Notes: a model not told the origin generated them from the letters alone. Shown: positions 22,761 to 33,795, counted from the first letter of the stretch. The stretch is DNA of 57,373 bases from Blattamonas nauphoetae (GCA_033064195.1 JARBJD010000409.1:1-57373); one strand, 5' to 3'. Translations and numbers: made by a program.

Positions 22761-23770
22761 TCGATGAGATCAGTTCCAGTTCGATGGTTGAGGGTGGAGA
22801 TTGGATGGTCGTCGGATGGAGCGAGATTTGAAGAACAGTTCGAGAATGACGAAGTCGAGGCAAGGAACGACCCGCACATGTTCACATCCGCTGTGGATGT
22901 CCCTGAAAAGTGGTTTGTGCTGTCTTCCACAACACACGACACCAAAATCTGACCAGTCTGAGTGAATTGTTGGCGTGTTGTTTCGGGAGCGACGCTGGAC
23001 ACGTTTCGGAGCAAAGATTGAGTCAGCGAGATCGTCGTTGAGGGGACAGCATCAGAAAGCGAATTGAGCAATCAAAAGTCAAACAGCGAGCTGGATCCGA
23101 ATCCAAGATCAATCGATGAGAGATACACTCCTGACCCATGCACAGCATTCATCGAAGTATAAAAAGTGTCCGTCGAGATGTCTTGATGTGTTGGCTCATG
23201 TTTGGATGGCAGAGTGAGGCTTGTCAAAGGAGGCAGCGACATCACTCTTTCATTCCAGCCTGAGTACTTCGACGACAGAATTGAAATCGACGACCCGCTG
23301 CATCCTCCTCCTCCCGTAATCCTAAATGGCGTCAACGACCCTTCTGACAGCACCGTGCATTCTGACACCCGAAGTGAAGACGAGTTATGTTCGATCATTC
23401 CATGCGTCCGCCTAATAACATGGAAAACGAACTTCTCCATGCAAAGTGTCGCATTGAAAAGGCATGCACCGAAGGTGGATTCCTCGAGAGTATTCGAGGA
23501 ATGTTCCTTCTTGTCTGTCTGAAACGATTCGTCAGCAATTCCGAGATCGCGAGAATGGACGAATGGTGTGGTGTTTCCTTCAAGATGAAGATGTTGGGAT
23601 GCGATACGAACTTGCTCGCCATGAACTATCTCATTCTGAGACAAAATGACGGAAGGACATGTTTTCAATGAGCGTCCATTTCTGAGCTGATCATCGAAGA
23701 TGGATGACCGAGAGATGGGAAATGCTCATTAAAGGAGGGTATAAGATTATGGGTGGTACCATCTCGGCTG

Positions 23771-23797
23771 TTCACCCAAGGCTAAACGATGGGTGAA
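23771..23797. other. 8-bp perfect hairpin upstream of kinase gene C
   Basis: TTCACCCA (23771-23778) and TGGGTGAA (23790-23797) form a perfect stem with an 11-base loop. TGGGTGAA recurs near 23814. It lies about 70-100 bases before the kinase frame and could be a regulatory palindrome or a chance hairpin. Confidence 0.35.
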
Positions 23798-23867
23798 TCT
23801 TATGAAACGAAGAATGGGTGAAAGAACAAGATTGACGTGAAGTACAGTTTACTGTACGCAGAACGAT

Positions 23868-26753
23868 TTGAAATCATTGTCCTCTCATTTTGTGTTGTCA
23901 GACAAGTTTATCCGAACACTGGGCCAGGGTCGATTCGGGTCAGTGCATGAAGTATTGAAAACGGGATCGGATGAACATTTTGCGATGAAAGTGCTGCCGT
24001 TCACATCGGAAGCAGATTTCAACAAGAACGAACATGAAATCTCGAAACTGCAAAATAATCAACACAAAAATGTGGTTGGATTTGTGGAAGCGATCGAGGG
24101 CGACACCGCACACTTTGTAGTTCTGGAGCTGTGCTCGTGTTCTTTGGCTGATCAGATGTCGGAAGGACAAAAGCTGGGGACGCTGATGGATCGAGTGGTA
24201 TTGTTTTCTTCTCCCTCTTCACGTTGTCTCTTCCTTTTTGGGTCACTGGCTGCTTGTGTGGTTTGTTGTTGAAGATGTTCAGAAAGTGTTCCGAATTGTG
24301 CAAGATGTGTTGGCTGGGCTGGGGTTTCTGCACTCTCGAAATGAGGTGTATGGCGATGTGAAGCCATCGAATATTCTGATTGGGGTTGATGGAACAGCGA
24401 AGCTGGGTATGTGCAATGATTTGTGTTGATCCTCTTTTTGCTCGTTCTTCGTCCGATCTCACGCTTTCTGTTTTTCTTCCTGTTTCAGGGGACTTTGGAG
24501 GAGTGGCTGGAGTCGGAACTCAAAAGACTTCGAATGCGGCGGAGTGTGGGACGATGCAGTTCTGGGGGCCCGAAATGTTTGTTTTGGGAGGGAATGGTGG
24601 AAGTGTGTCGCAGGCAGGAGACATGTGGGCGTTTGGGCTGATTGTGCTGGAATTGCTGACAGGGCAGGCGTGGATTTCGGGACAGAATGCTGTGGAGATT
24701 GCAGAAAGTGTGAAAGGATTTGATGTTCAGGCAGTGTGCCGACAAGCGACGATCCCGAACACTGTGGAACCTCTGCTGTGTTTCCTTCTGAGCAAAGTGT
24801 GATTTCCTCCTTCTCTTCTCTCAATTCTCTCTCTTTCTTCGTTTTCATGTTTTCTCTTCTACATTCAGAATCCACAGGAACGACTCTCGTCTGCTGAGCT
24901 GATTCGGTCTGGTCGACTCCGTTCGATTTTGGGAGAGGAAACACCGCTCTCGCAGTTCATCCGCGAAGAACTGGAATGCTCAGAACGGACAGTCTATCAG
25001 CTTCAAACGAAAGTAACTGAGCAGAGAGAACAACTGACCGATCTTCCGATTTGGGTTGGAACAGAATCACTCCAGACAGAGGACAGAACTGTCCTCGCAC
25101 TCACTCCAACCACACTCACACAAATCATCAGACTTGAAAAAGGATGGAGAACTGCCTACACTCTTCCGATCGACGAGGGAGAGTGGGAACTGAAAATCAG
25201 AGCAAGATTCAACACATTCTTTTGTGTGAGTGTGTTCTTCTCTCTTCTCATCTTTTCAGAGCTTGGCTTCGTCAAACATCCACCTCCTGAAGACACCACA
25301 CACAATCAGTGTGGAGAATGGATCAAAAAGATTGGCGGAGAGTTCAAACTTGGTGACGGAAGCATGTGGAAATCGAATGAAGAATTCAAGCCAGATGTAA
25401 CAAACAAGATGTGTGATCGAATTGGACAAACAGCAGCGATTCGAGTGAACATGAGGACTCGAGAAGCTCGACTGTTTGTGGACGATGAGGAACAGCCTGG
25501 GATCTTCACCGACATCCCTTCTCCTCTCTGCCTCGGAATCTCAACTGGATTCCTCATTGAGAATCTCTCGGTTGAAGTGCTATGGCTCAAACGACTCCGA
25601 GGAAAAGAGGATCTGGAGCGATCAGTCTTGAAGGACAATGTGACTCTGAAATTGCTGATCGACGAATTGAAACTGCACCTGGTCGCAAATTCAATTTGGG
25701 TCGGAACAGAATCTCTCCGCACACTCGACAGAAAAGCTCACTCACTCACTCCAACCACTCTCACACAAATTGCCAAACTTGAGAAACAATGCAGAACAGC
25801 ATTCACTCATCCGATCGACGAGGGAGAGTGGGAACTCAAAATCAGAGCAAGTGAAAACGATTTTGTCAATTTGGGTGTGTCCTTCTCTCTTCTTATATTT
25901 TCAGCGATTGGCTACATCAGACATCCACTTCCCGAAGATGCCATACTCCGAAGCTGTGGATCTTGGACCAATGGGATTGGTGGTGATAGTACCCGGACAA
26001 ACCCGTTAGAGCGGATAAACCCGTTAACCCTTCCAAAGGGACGAAACAGTCTCCCCTCTTCATCTTAATTCTCCTTCCACTTCACATTCATGCATTTCCT
26101 CATTTTTTTTAAAACTAGAGTTCTTCATGAAAGAATGATTGTGAAATGCAAAGCGAAAAGTGAACGTTGTTTTTTGAACGAAGTTGAACAAATCTATTTC
26201 CGAGAACTAGAGGGATCATGTGTTGCGAGTCGAGCTTTTCATGGTCAGAATAACTTGCGCTGTGTCGTCGTTGACATTTCATCCATTTGAATAGACCCAT
26301 TGTCTTTGATCCAATCTCTGAAAGAGTCACAATTCCTTCCAGAATTCTCACTAGGGTTTTCTTACAGGTACAACTGATGAGTCGTGTGAAAGAGATGATA
26401 TATGTGAAATGGGGGATGTTTTAACGGGTTTATCGGAGTTAACGGGTTTATCCGACCACTATGAGTTCGGTCTTTGGATCGGCAGCATGTGGACATCGAA
26501 TGAAGAATTCAAGCCAGAAGGAACAAACAAGGAATGTGATCGGATTGGGCAGACAGCAGCGATTCGAGTGAACATGAGGACTCGAGAAGCTCGACTGTTT
26601 GTGGACGATGAGGAACAGCCTGGGATCTTCACCGACATCCCTTCTCCTCTCTGCCTCGGAATCACAACTGGATTCATTCTTGGGAATCTCTCAGTTGAAG
26701 TATTGTGGCTCAAACGACTCCGATCCTTACGCTTCATGTCAGTTCAAGACTGA
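23868..26753 (+). CDS. protein kinase - SPRY repeat protein C, split by a MITE
   Basis: The kinase frame is open from 23868 (a TTG; the true start is unresolved, and a 5' exon ending at the CAG near 23900 is possible). Exons that restore frame are to 24197, 24283-24406, 24489-24796 and 24869 onward. Motifs are GQGRFGSV, AMKVLPF, VYGDVKPSN (HRD replaced by YGD), GDFGG, FWGPE and GDMWAFG. Two SPRY-like modules follow, with candidate 30-nt introns 25230-25259 and 25875-25904. The second module is interrupted by the 475-bp MITE 25987-26461. Sequence resumes with EFGLWIGSMW and ends at TGA 26751-26753. As it stands the protein is truncated at 26068 inside the MITE. Kinase identity to A and B is low, so it is a distant paralogue. 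Role unknown; presumably cytosolic signalling. Confidence 0.75.
25987..26461. mobile_element. 475-bp MITE, TAGT...ACTA ends, TGA target duplication
   Basis: The left end TAGTACCCGGACAAACCCG and the reverse complement of the right end TAGTGGTCGGATAAACCCG are inverted repeats, each followed by a second AACCCGTTA unit. TGA flanks both sides (25984-25986 and 26462-26464). Removing the element plus one TGA gives GGT-GAG-TTC in frame, the GG(D/E)F turn of every other SPRY module. There is no coding potential. Same termini and target preference as the 974-bp element at 9607. Confidence 0.88.
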
Positions 26754-26900
26754 CCATTTTGTTTCTGCGATGTTTGACGAAACAATGAAACTGGTCTCTC
26801 TTGTTATCCGATTCTGTTTCACTTCACCATCATTCACTCTTTCTTTCGTTCTTTGTGACAATCCAACCACACAACACAATCATCTGAACTGTGTTTATAG
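26754..26900 (+). other. 3' flank shared with gene A
   Basis: The sequence after gene C (GACTGACCATTTTGTTTC, GTTTGACGAAACAATGAAAC, CAATCCAACCACAC) is closely similar to that after gene A (about 19805-19930). The duplication that made these genes therefore included the 3' untranslated or flanking region. No terminator is identified. Confidence 0.55.
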
Positions 26901-27030
26901 AAAAGGAGGGATACACAGAGAAAAGAGAGAAAAGGAAAAATATGAAAGTATCGAGCTGACCAACAATGACGACCAAACTATCACTCTCAATGGAGTGTGT
27001 TGGTCGCCATTCTCTATCCATTCATCAACG

Positions 27031-28450
27031 CTGACCTCGAAATAACTCGCTGAGCGATGGAGTGTTGAGACCGAGCATCCCTGTTGTCGGCAGCCACTGA
27101 GCCAGGTCTGACGATCTGATCGGCAACGACTACGACGTTGGTGTGTTGTCGGGTTTCACGGGAGGACACATCGACACTGCTTGAATATCGTTCGGCAAGC
27201 ATTCTTCGCAGACAGCCTCTTCCCCTTCATTCTCTCCACACTCGCCCCAACAAGCATCCGTCCCTCGCACTCCACACCCATCCGAACAGTTCCACACGTC
27301 GAGAGAAACGCTTGCGAGTGGCTGAACCGATGTATCCGATGGAGAGGACAGCATCTGGGCTCTTTCACAACGGCAGAATGGCTGAGAAGGTTATGCGACA
27401 ACGGCTCGGCCTTCTCTTTGTCACACACACTCAGGGCGACGGGAGAGGTCAGTGCCAGTGCGGCTGGTGTGTGTGGCGAGCATGTTCCGATTAATCGTCG
27501 GCGACAGCTCGTTCAACGATAACACCACACGATTCAAGTTCGAGCGCGAGCAGAAGAAAAGATGGTGAATCTCCGAAATCCCGTTCCCAGCAAGTGAAAG
27601 TGGGTTCAGCAGAGAGCGACACAAACAACAGTCACTTTTGTCGATATCTCTCATCCTTTCTGTTGAATCACTTTGTGGTGTTCACAACTGAGACAGAGTC
27701 GTCGAAACCCACAAAAGGAGAAGAAGGGGACACTTGATTCGTGCGAACCATCGGAAGGAACAAGTGTTGGCACTCGCCTGCGTTGAATCGGAGCATTCAC
27801 TTTGTTGGATTTCAGAAGGTTGTTTGGTGCTCATCGCGTCTTTCCTCTTCTTTCGGCATCTGAGTGGGAGACACAGATGAGGGAGAGTGGAAGTGCTGGA
27901 CTTCGTCGTCAGACATTTCGGTTGATGCGACGCCGCTGTCTTGTTCAGCACAACACGAGGTTCTCGTCGTGTTCGTCGAGAGGGAAGGAAGGAGCATTCG
28001 TGTTTGGCTGACCAACTGACTCAGCCCATCCATCGTCGGCCAACAGCAACACACTCGCAATCGACGTCGCTGGTGGACAACTTGTTCGAAGAGAACAGCG
28101 GGCCGAGTGCGTCCGACATCTTCGTGGACGAGACGGCACATGCACACTTCGATGCAGGCTCGATCGAAGTGATGAGCTCGTCCATCCAGTCGCTACATGT
28201 TCTGGATGCCTCTGGAACAAGCGACGAGCTGTCCCTCAACTCCGAGTGCCGTCTGATGCCGCACAAGTGGTGGGTTGTGGGTCAGTGGTTGGGTTTGTGT
28301 GGCTGGTGCTCGGAGTGCTGGCGTGCTGCTGTGGATGCTGCTGCTGCGCGTGTTGCTCGAGCGCTGTCGAGGCTGTTCGGGTGGTGGAGGAGGGGATTGT
28401 TCATCGGAAGGACGAAGGAGACTGTTCGACGTGAAGTGGGCTGATCCACA
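27031..28450. pseudogene. decayed surface-protein locus, strand uncertain
   Basis: The minus strand near 27654-27421 reads ATHTSRTGTDLSRRPE, like the RTGTDL phrase of the relic at 22.8 kb. The plus strand near 28246-28434 reads a 27-residue hydrophobic, Cys-rich segment (VVGFVWLVLGVLACCCGCCC) with a charged tail, which could be a membrane span. Both strands have long frames because the DNA is GC-rich. I see pieces of the surface family but cannot reconstruct one gene. Confidence 0.35.
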
Positions 28451-28479
28451 TTTGATCCATTTTAGTCGAGATGCCTGAT

Positions 28480-29540
28480 GCGAGAGACTCATTCCCCAGA
28501 GGACACACAACAGCTCAGAAATCGCGAGAGACGAGGGACACAGAGGTCAGCAGGTTCGACACAAAGAAAAGGCACTTCTGAGGACAGACAACAGCACGAG
28601 GATGTGTCCATGTTCCCGATTGTCTCAAATTTCATCGAAATGCTCAGTGGATCCACGAATCCAAGAGACCACTCACAATTTTGGGGGAGCGAGGGAGCCG
28701 ATGGGAGGGAGGGCACATTGTGCGGTGAGAGGAGCAGAGTGGCAGCGTGGGGAGACAGAACAGCTCGCTTGGAACTGCCTCGATCTCGTTGCATCCAAAA
28801 AGAAATGATCACAAGCGATGTGAGCTGAGAGATCAACGGTCGGATGATCACGAGCGAGTTGAACGAAGAATCTGACGTTTCCAAGTTGTGAAGCGAGAAC
28901 AATCCAGTCGGGAGATGCGGCAGCAATTTGTTCGCAAGCAGGTTGTGTCAGAGGATGGATTTGAGCGAATTTGATTAGGCGATCGACCAGAGATGGGAAA
29001 ACAGTCGAAAGGGCTCACGAAATGCCGCTGCCAGGATTGTTCAGGATCTGTTTGAGCCGATCGTCAATTGTCGCTTTCCCGCATTTGCGAGGGATGATTC
29101 TGTCCATCCCAACTTTGTACTTCATTTTTGCATGCTCAATTTTGTTGGGATGTGATTTGCACAATTTCACTGACTTCAAGCATCGACGACAATTCAGCGG
29201 TCTGTTTTGGCTTCATCGCAGAAATGGAGAATAATTCTAACAAGGAAAGCACGGTGAATGCTGTCTTGGTGATGGATCAGTCCACAATCATCTCCGATTA
29301 GCGATGCGGAGGGACTTGGAGCGATGTGTTGTCGATCGCTCATTTCGTTGGGAGAACAGAATGATGTGCTTCATGCAAACGCAGTGTCGGGCACCATTCA
29401 ACCGAAACGGTGCTGTGCTGATGTGTGGGAAGACATGTGCAGTGTCCCCTGTCGTTCCGAATTCCACGTTCGTCATTCTTGTCATCCCATTCACACCTGC
29501 TGGATCAAGTGAATAAATCATTTGTGCATCACCTTTAAAG
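28480..29540 (-). pseudogene. unidentified paralogous remnant, copy 1
   Basis: The minus strand carries CRRCLKSVKLCKSHPN, then KYKVGMDRIIPRKCGKATI and a Thr/Met-rich piece near 29520-29290. All are closely matched in the copy at 46950-47780 (CLKSVKMCTPHPDEVEHAEM, KVGMDRISPRKCGKAT). Frames are interrupted by stops. The Cys/His spacing hints at a zinc-binding segment, but I do not recognise the family. In both copies it lies just downstream of a SPRY gene on the same strand. Confidence 0.4.
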
Positions 29541-29704
29541 GCGGAGAACAGAGGGTGCGTGTGGAAGGATGGAGATCGTCAGGATGGGACATCGCGGATG
29601 ATTGAGGCTGAGAATGTTGGAGTCTTGCGACAGGCATCGATAATTGATCGCGCTTGTCTCAAAGATTTGAAGAAGCAGTCGGAATGAACGTCCATTTTCA
29701 TTTC

Positions 29705-30190
29705 TTATTTCCAAGTGATTTCATTCGTTTCTGGTGCGATTGGTGTGGGGAATGTTTGACAGGTGATTCTGTCGATTCGGAGAGATGTTCCTTGAAATTT
29801 CATCGAGAACTGAAAAGATAATAATGACAAAGAGAAACAAACACCAATTCTGACAGATGGGGGAAGACCAGAAACGAAATAGCGGCCGCTTTTGCCATTC
29901 ACAAAGAATTGGACTGTTCGAGGATTCGAGTCCATGTCCACCTCCATCCGCACACAGTCTCCTTCTCTCAATATGGCATGGCAAGGTTCGGGTTGAGGAA
30001 CGTCCTGGACTAATTGACGGTGCAACCAGAGAAAACCAGAACTTGAAGAGAGTGAGACTGAATCTGAAGAAATGAGCGGAAAGTGAAACACACCCTTCAC
30101 TTGAATTCCAAGACACTGAGCCAGTTCGGGGACAGGGGCAGTTGAGTCGAGGAGACCAAGCTAGACAACTCCATTTCGAAATCGGACGGT
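29705..30190 (-). pseudogene. small SPRY-domain gene, 5' end lost
   Basis: Exons read 30160-30094 (LGLLDSTAPVPELAQ), 30063-29843 (REGDCVRMEVDMDSNPRTV, QFFVNGKSGRYFVSGLPPSV) and 29809-29705 (GTSLRIDRI, ending ITWK-TAA). Introns are 30064-30093 (30 nt) and 29810-29842 (33 nt), both with GTGTGT/GTTTGT donors. The domain core FFVNG...GLP matches the SPRY fold. In-frame TAG precedes LGLLD, and the 5' exon present in the paralogue at 48492-48810 is not recognisable, so the copy is probably dead. Confidence 0.6.
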
Positions 30191-30830
30191 CGAATCCATT
30201 TCTGTCCGAAGAGTCTACTTTCGCGTGTTTGTGTGCTTCTTGCCGCTTTGTGTGCATCCTCTGCATCATTCGAGGAGAGAGGAGTCGTCGAGTGGTTCGT
30301 TGGGTGGAGTGAAGAAGATGAGTGTGCAACGGCTGGTGTCGTTCATTGCCGGTAATTCTTGTCGGTCACAACGAAGAAGAGTGGTTGTGCAAGTGCTGAT
30401 TCAACTGCGTACTTCTGCGAATCTCTCGGCGAGTCCAGGTGCAATGGTTCGATTGTTGGATTGGTTCGTTCATTGCTGCTCGTCTGCAGATGCAACGATG
30501 GTTGACATTCGAAAAGAGTGACACTTTGAGAGCTGTGTACTGTGTCCACGGTGTCGATAGGTCAAAGATGCGAAGATGGGATGTCGTCGATGGAGTGGCT
30601 GTTGGAAAGATGGTCGGGATGATCCAAATCTGAAAAGTTGGTAAATAATTGTGGAAGTGCAAAAATAAGAAGAAGATACATGTGGGATGTTCAAACGAGG
30701 AGAGTGAACTGTATTCCAGGCGCGACAATCTTCAGTTGATGCAATGTCACTTCTGCAACATTTTTCGACAGTTCACTCCAAACAATGTGGACAACGAGAT
30801 CGAATAATCCACGATATTGTATCCGTTGTC
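30191..30830. other. no supportable gene
   Basis: Short frames on both strands, none assignable. A minus-strand stretch (SVTLFECQPSLHLQTSS) might be a scrap of the surface-protein family. Confidence 0.35.
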
Positions 30831-30839
30831 TTCAGTCTT

Positions 30840-31160
30840 GTCGGTCATCATCAGCTGCTCTAGCACATTCTAGAATCCCTCCTTCGTCAGCAAGCGAGCA
30901 ACACTTTCCCTTTCGCTGAACATTCATCGAAGTGTCAAAAGTGTCCGTGGAGTTGTCCTGATGAGTCGGATCCTGTTTGGATGGCAGAGTGAGGCTTGTC
31001 AAAGGAGGCAGCGACATCACTCTTTCATTCCAGCCTGAGTACTTCGACGACAGAATTGAAATCGACGAACCGCTGCATCCTCCTCCTCCCGATGTCCCAA
31101 ATGGGGACAGCGACCCTTCTGACAGCACCGTGCATTCTGATACCCAAAGCGAGGATGATG
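30840..31160 (-). pseudogene. surface-protein fragment duplicated from the 23-kb relic
   Basis: Minus-strand VSECTVLSEGSLSPF, GGGGCSGSSISILSSKY and SLPPLTSLTLPSKQDPTHQD match 23380-23150 nearly base for base over about 230 bp. No flanking parts of the gene are present. It is an isolated duplicate block just upstream of kinase gene B. Confidence 0.7.
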
Positions 31161-31343
31161 GAGAGTGAGCATTCACACACGAGTCATAGACAGTCCTATA
31201 CAAATTACTGTTCAAAACGCGGTGTGAATGAGTCTACACGAAAATGAAATACCGAAAGCACTTCTACCAAAGTGAGGAGTCCCAATAATTTAAGATCGGG
31301 TTGATCGGTCTTCGAATCGTTTTATCAGGTCTGATCATCGAAC

Positions 31344-33795
31344 ATGGCTGACTTAATCAAAGTCCCCGATGGATGTGTGTCATGTTTCTGTTCTTCATGG
31401 AAGCATTTCGATTGTGATTGTTGCTTAGATTCATGTGTTCGGATCATCAACTCCGGAAGCTTTGGGACTGTTGTGGAACTGATTGAAAATGCGACTAACA
31501 CGCACTATGCAGGAAAGATGGTGCAGTGCTTGACAGAAAAAGACATTGAGCGTTTCGAGCGAGAAGTTGGTCGGCTGCGAAGATTCTCGCATCCTCGAAT
31601 CATCAAACTGAAGGAAGTGGTGACGATGGACAACACGAAAGTGATGGTGATGGAACTGGGAGGAAAGTCACTTGTAGAGATTGTGAAATATTTGACAGAA
31701 AGGAAAGTTCTGATGGCTCGAGAAGTGTGTTCGTGAATTGTGTTTTTTCATCTTCTCTTTCCCAATCTGTCTTATTTTTCTTTTTATTGTCATCCATTTG
31801 TGATTGTGCTGATTGTTTCAGGATGTGTATCGAGTGATGGAGGATATTGCGTCCGCGCTGGAATTGATGCACAATCACGCCGATGGGAAGACGGCGCATG
31901 GTGATGTGAAAATGGAGAACATTCTGATCGACGCAGATGGCCACGCGAAGCTATGTTTGTCATGAGGTGCTCTAATTTTTATTATTTTCTCTTCGTTTTC
32001 TCGAACAGGTGATTTCGGAGCAGCGGAATCGGAAAACGTGAGCATCTCTCGTTCTGTGATGACGCTGTTGTACGTGTCGCCGGAGCGGATGGAGTCGGAT
32101 ACAGGGCGAGCGACATGCGAGACGGATGTGTGGTCGCTGGGAGTGGTTCTGTTTTGGCTGCTGTTCGGAGAGCCGCCTTTCAAATCGGAGAATCCAATCA
32201 AAATGATGAAAGAGATCGCATCGTTCCAACCAACCAATATTCCGAATTCGTGTGGGGAGAAAGAAAGAGCGCTGCTGATGCGAATGATGGACACCGTGTG
32301 CACCCCTCTCCCAATTCTTCATCCATCCTTTTCTCTTCCTCTTTGAATGTTGGATCAGTGTGCAGAATCTCGAGTGACGTGTCGCCAGCTGCGCCTTTCG
32401 AAGTCGTTCCGATGCATTGTGAACACAATTGAAGGGATGTGGAAGCTGAAAGACGAGGATGAACAAGCAAAACAAGTTGAGGTTCAGGCTAAAAATGGGA
32501 AATCGATGGAAGAAAAGAACCAAGCCATCACACTTGCTGTACAGAGGGAGCAACTGGCCGATCTTCCGATTTGGGTTGGAACAGAATCGCTCCAAACACT
32601 CGACCGAACTGCTCACAGACTCACTCCAACCACTCTCACACACTTCGGCACTCCAAGAGACAATCCGTTGAGAACAGCATTCACTCGTTCAATCGACGAG
32701 GGAGAGTGGGAATTCAAAATCATAGCAAATGACAACACTTTGTCGAATGTGAGTGTGTTCATCCGTTTTTTCATTCTTTCAAAGCTGGGCTTCCTCAAAC
32801 ATCCACTCCCTGAAAATGCCACATACTTCACGTGTGGATATTGGTCGAATGGAATTGGGGGTCATTTCACTCTGTGGAATGGAAGCATGTGGAAAGACAA
32901 GAAAGAATTCAAGCCAGCAAGAACAAACAAGAAATGCGATCAACTTGGGCAGACAGTAGCGATTCGAGTGAACATGAGGACTCGAGAAGCTCGACTGTTT
33001 GTGGACGATGAGGAACAGCCTGGGATCTTCACCGACATCCCTTCTCCTCTCTGCCTCGGAATCACCACGAGTTTTGTAAGTTCATATCAGTCATTTGACA
33101 TCCTGTGGCTCAAGCGACTCCATGTGAATGATGAACTGCAACAAACGGAGAACATCAGAGTTCTTGTCCAGGAGAAATCCACTCAGAAGTTACTAATCGA
33201 TGAGTTGAAACTCCAACTGGCAGGTCTTCCGATTTGGGTTGGAACAGAATCACTGCGAACATTCGACCGAACTGCTCACAGACTCTCTCCAACCACACTC
33301 ACCCAAATCATCAAACTCGAACCTGGATCGAACTGGAGAACAGCATTCACTGGTCCGATCGACGAGGGAGAGTGGGAACTGAAAATCGGAGCAAGTGAAA
33401 ACACTTTCGAGAGTGTGAGTGTGTTCTTCTCTCTTCTCATCTTTTCAGTGCTTGGCTTCCTCAGACATCCACTTCACGAAGATGCCATACTCCGAAGTTG
33501 TGGATCTTGGGAGAGTGGGATTGGTGGTGATTTCATTCTCTGGGATGGACGAATGTGGAGATCAAATGAAGAAGTCAAGCCAGCTGGAACAATCAAGGAG
33601 TGCGATCGAATTGGGCAGACAGCAGCAATCCGAGTGAACATGAGGACTCGAGAAGCTCGACTGTTCGTGGACGATTCGGAACAGCCTGGGATCTTCACCG
33701 ACATCCCTTCTCCTCTCTGCCTCGGAATCTCAACTGGATTCACGGTTGAGAATCTCTCAGTGGAAGTGTTGTGGCTCAAACGACTGCGATCCTAA
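31344..33795 (+). CDS. protein kinase - coiled coil - SPRY repeat protein B
   Basis: Exons are 31344-31374, 31429-31724, 31822-31954, 32009-32295, 32359-33418 and 33449-33795, giving about 717 residues, or 10 fewer if a further 30-nt segment at 32753-32782 is removed. ATG 31344 starts MADLIKVPDGY, as in gene A. Kinase (about residues 12-285): NSGSFGTV, AGKMV, AHGDVKMEN (Gly for the HRD Arg), CDFG, YVSPE, DVWSLG. A short coiled coil is followed by two SPRY-like modules (IWVGTESLQ... to WLKRL) joined by a helical linker, ending WLKRLRS-TAA. It is the only member of the family here with no insertion. In the first module the segment at the usual intron position ends TTTCAA instead of CAG, so it is probably retained; the frame stays open. 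Likely an active kinase with ligand-binding SPRY modules. Confidence 0.85.

Larger units (their letters stand above)
19900..23668 (-). pseudogene. Pmp-like surface protein relic
   Basis: Collinear minus-strand pieces are: 23668-23072 (VSECTVLSEGSLTPF, GGGGCSGSSISILSSKY, ending GVYLSSIDLGFGSSSLFDF); 23071-22761 (SFLASTSSFSNCSSN, RTGTDLIDRP); after a MITE, 22435-22180 (NGMDGQDVDV and following); 21890-21645 (a beta-rich stretch); and 20724-19900 with the LTAEHVNIDHTYTLRLASG repeat and CGGTDKPCDSVRRGW. The order matches the family at 3.9-10.7 kb. Several frame switches and the transposon insertion indicate a pseudogene. The segment 23150-23380 is duplicated at 30925-31155. Confidence 0.55.

Noticed and set aside
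28246-28434. Cys-rich transmembrane protein on the plus strand
   Set aside because: The hydrophobic run is convincing, but the frame has no clear start, the opposite strand is also open, and the locus is decayed; kept only as part of a low-confidence relic.
13138-33448. Hydrophobic VFFSLLIFS segment in each SPRY module as a membrane span
   Set aside because: Only ten residues, bounded by GT...CAG, variable in sequence, and it interrupts a beta strand of the domain; an intron explains it better.
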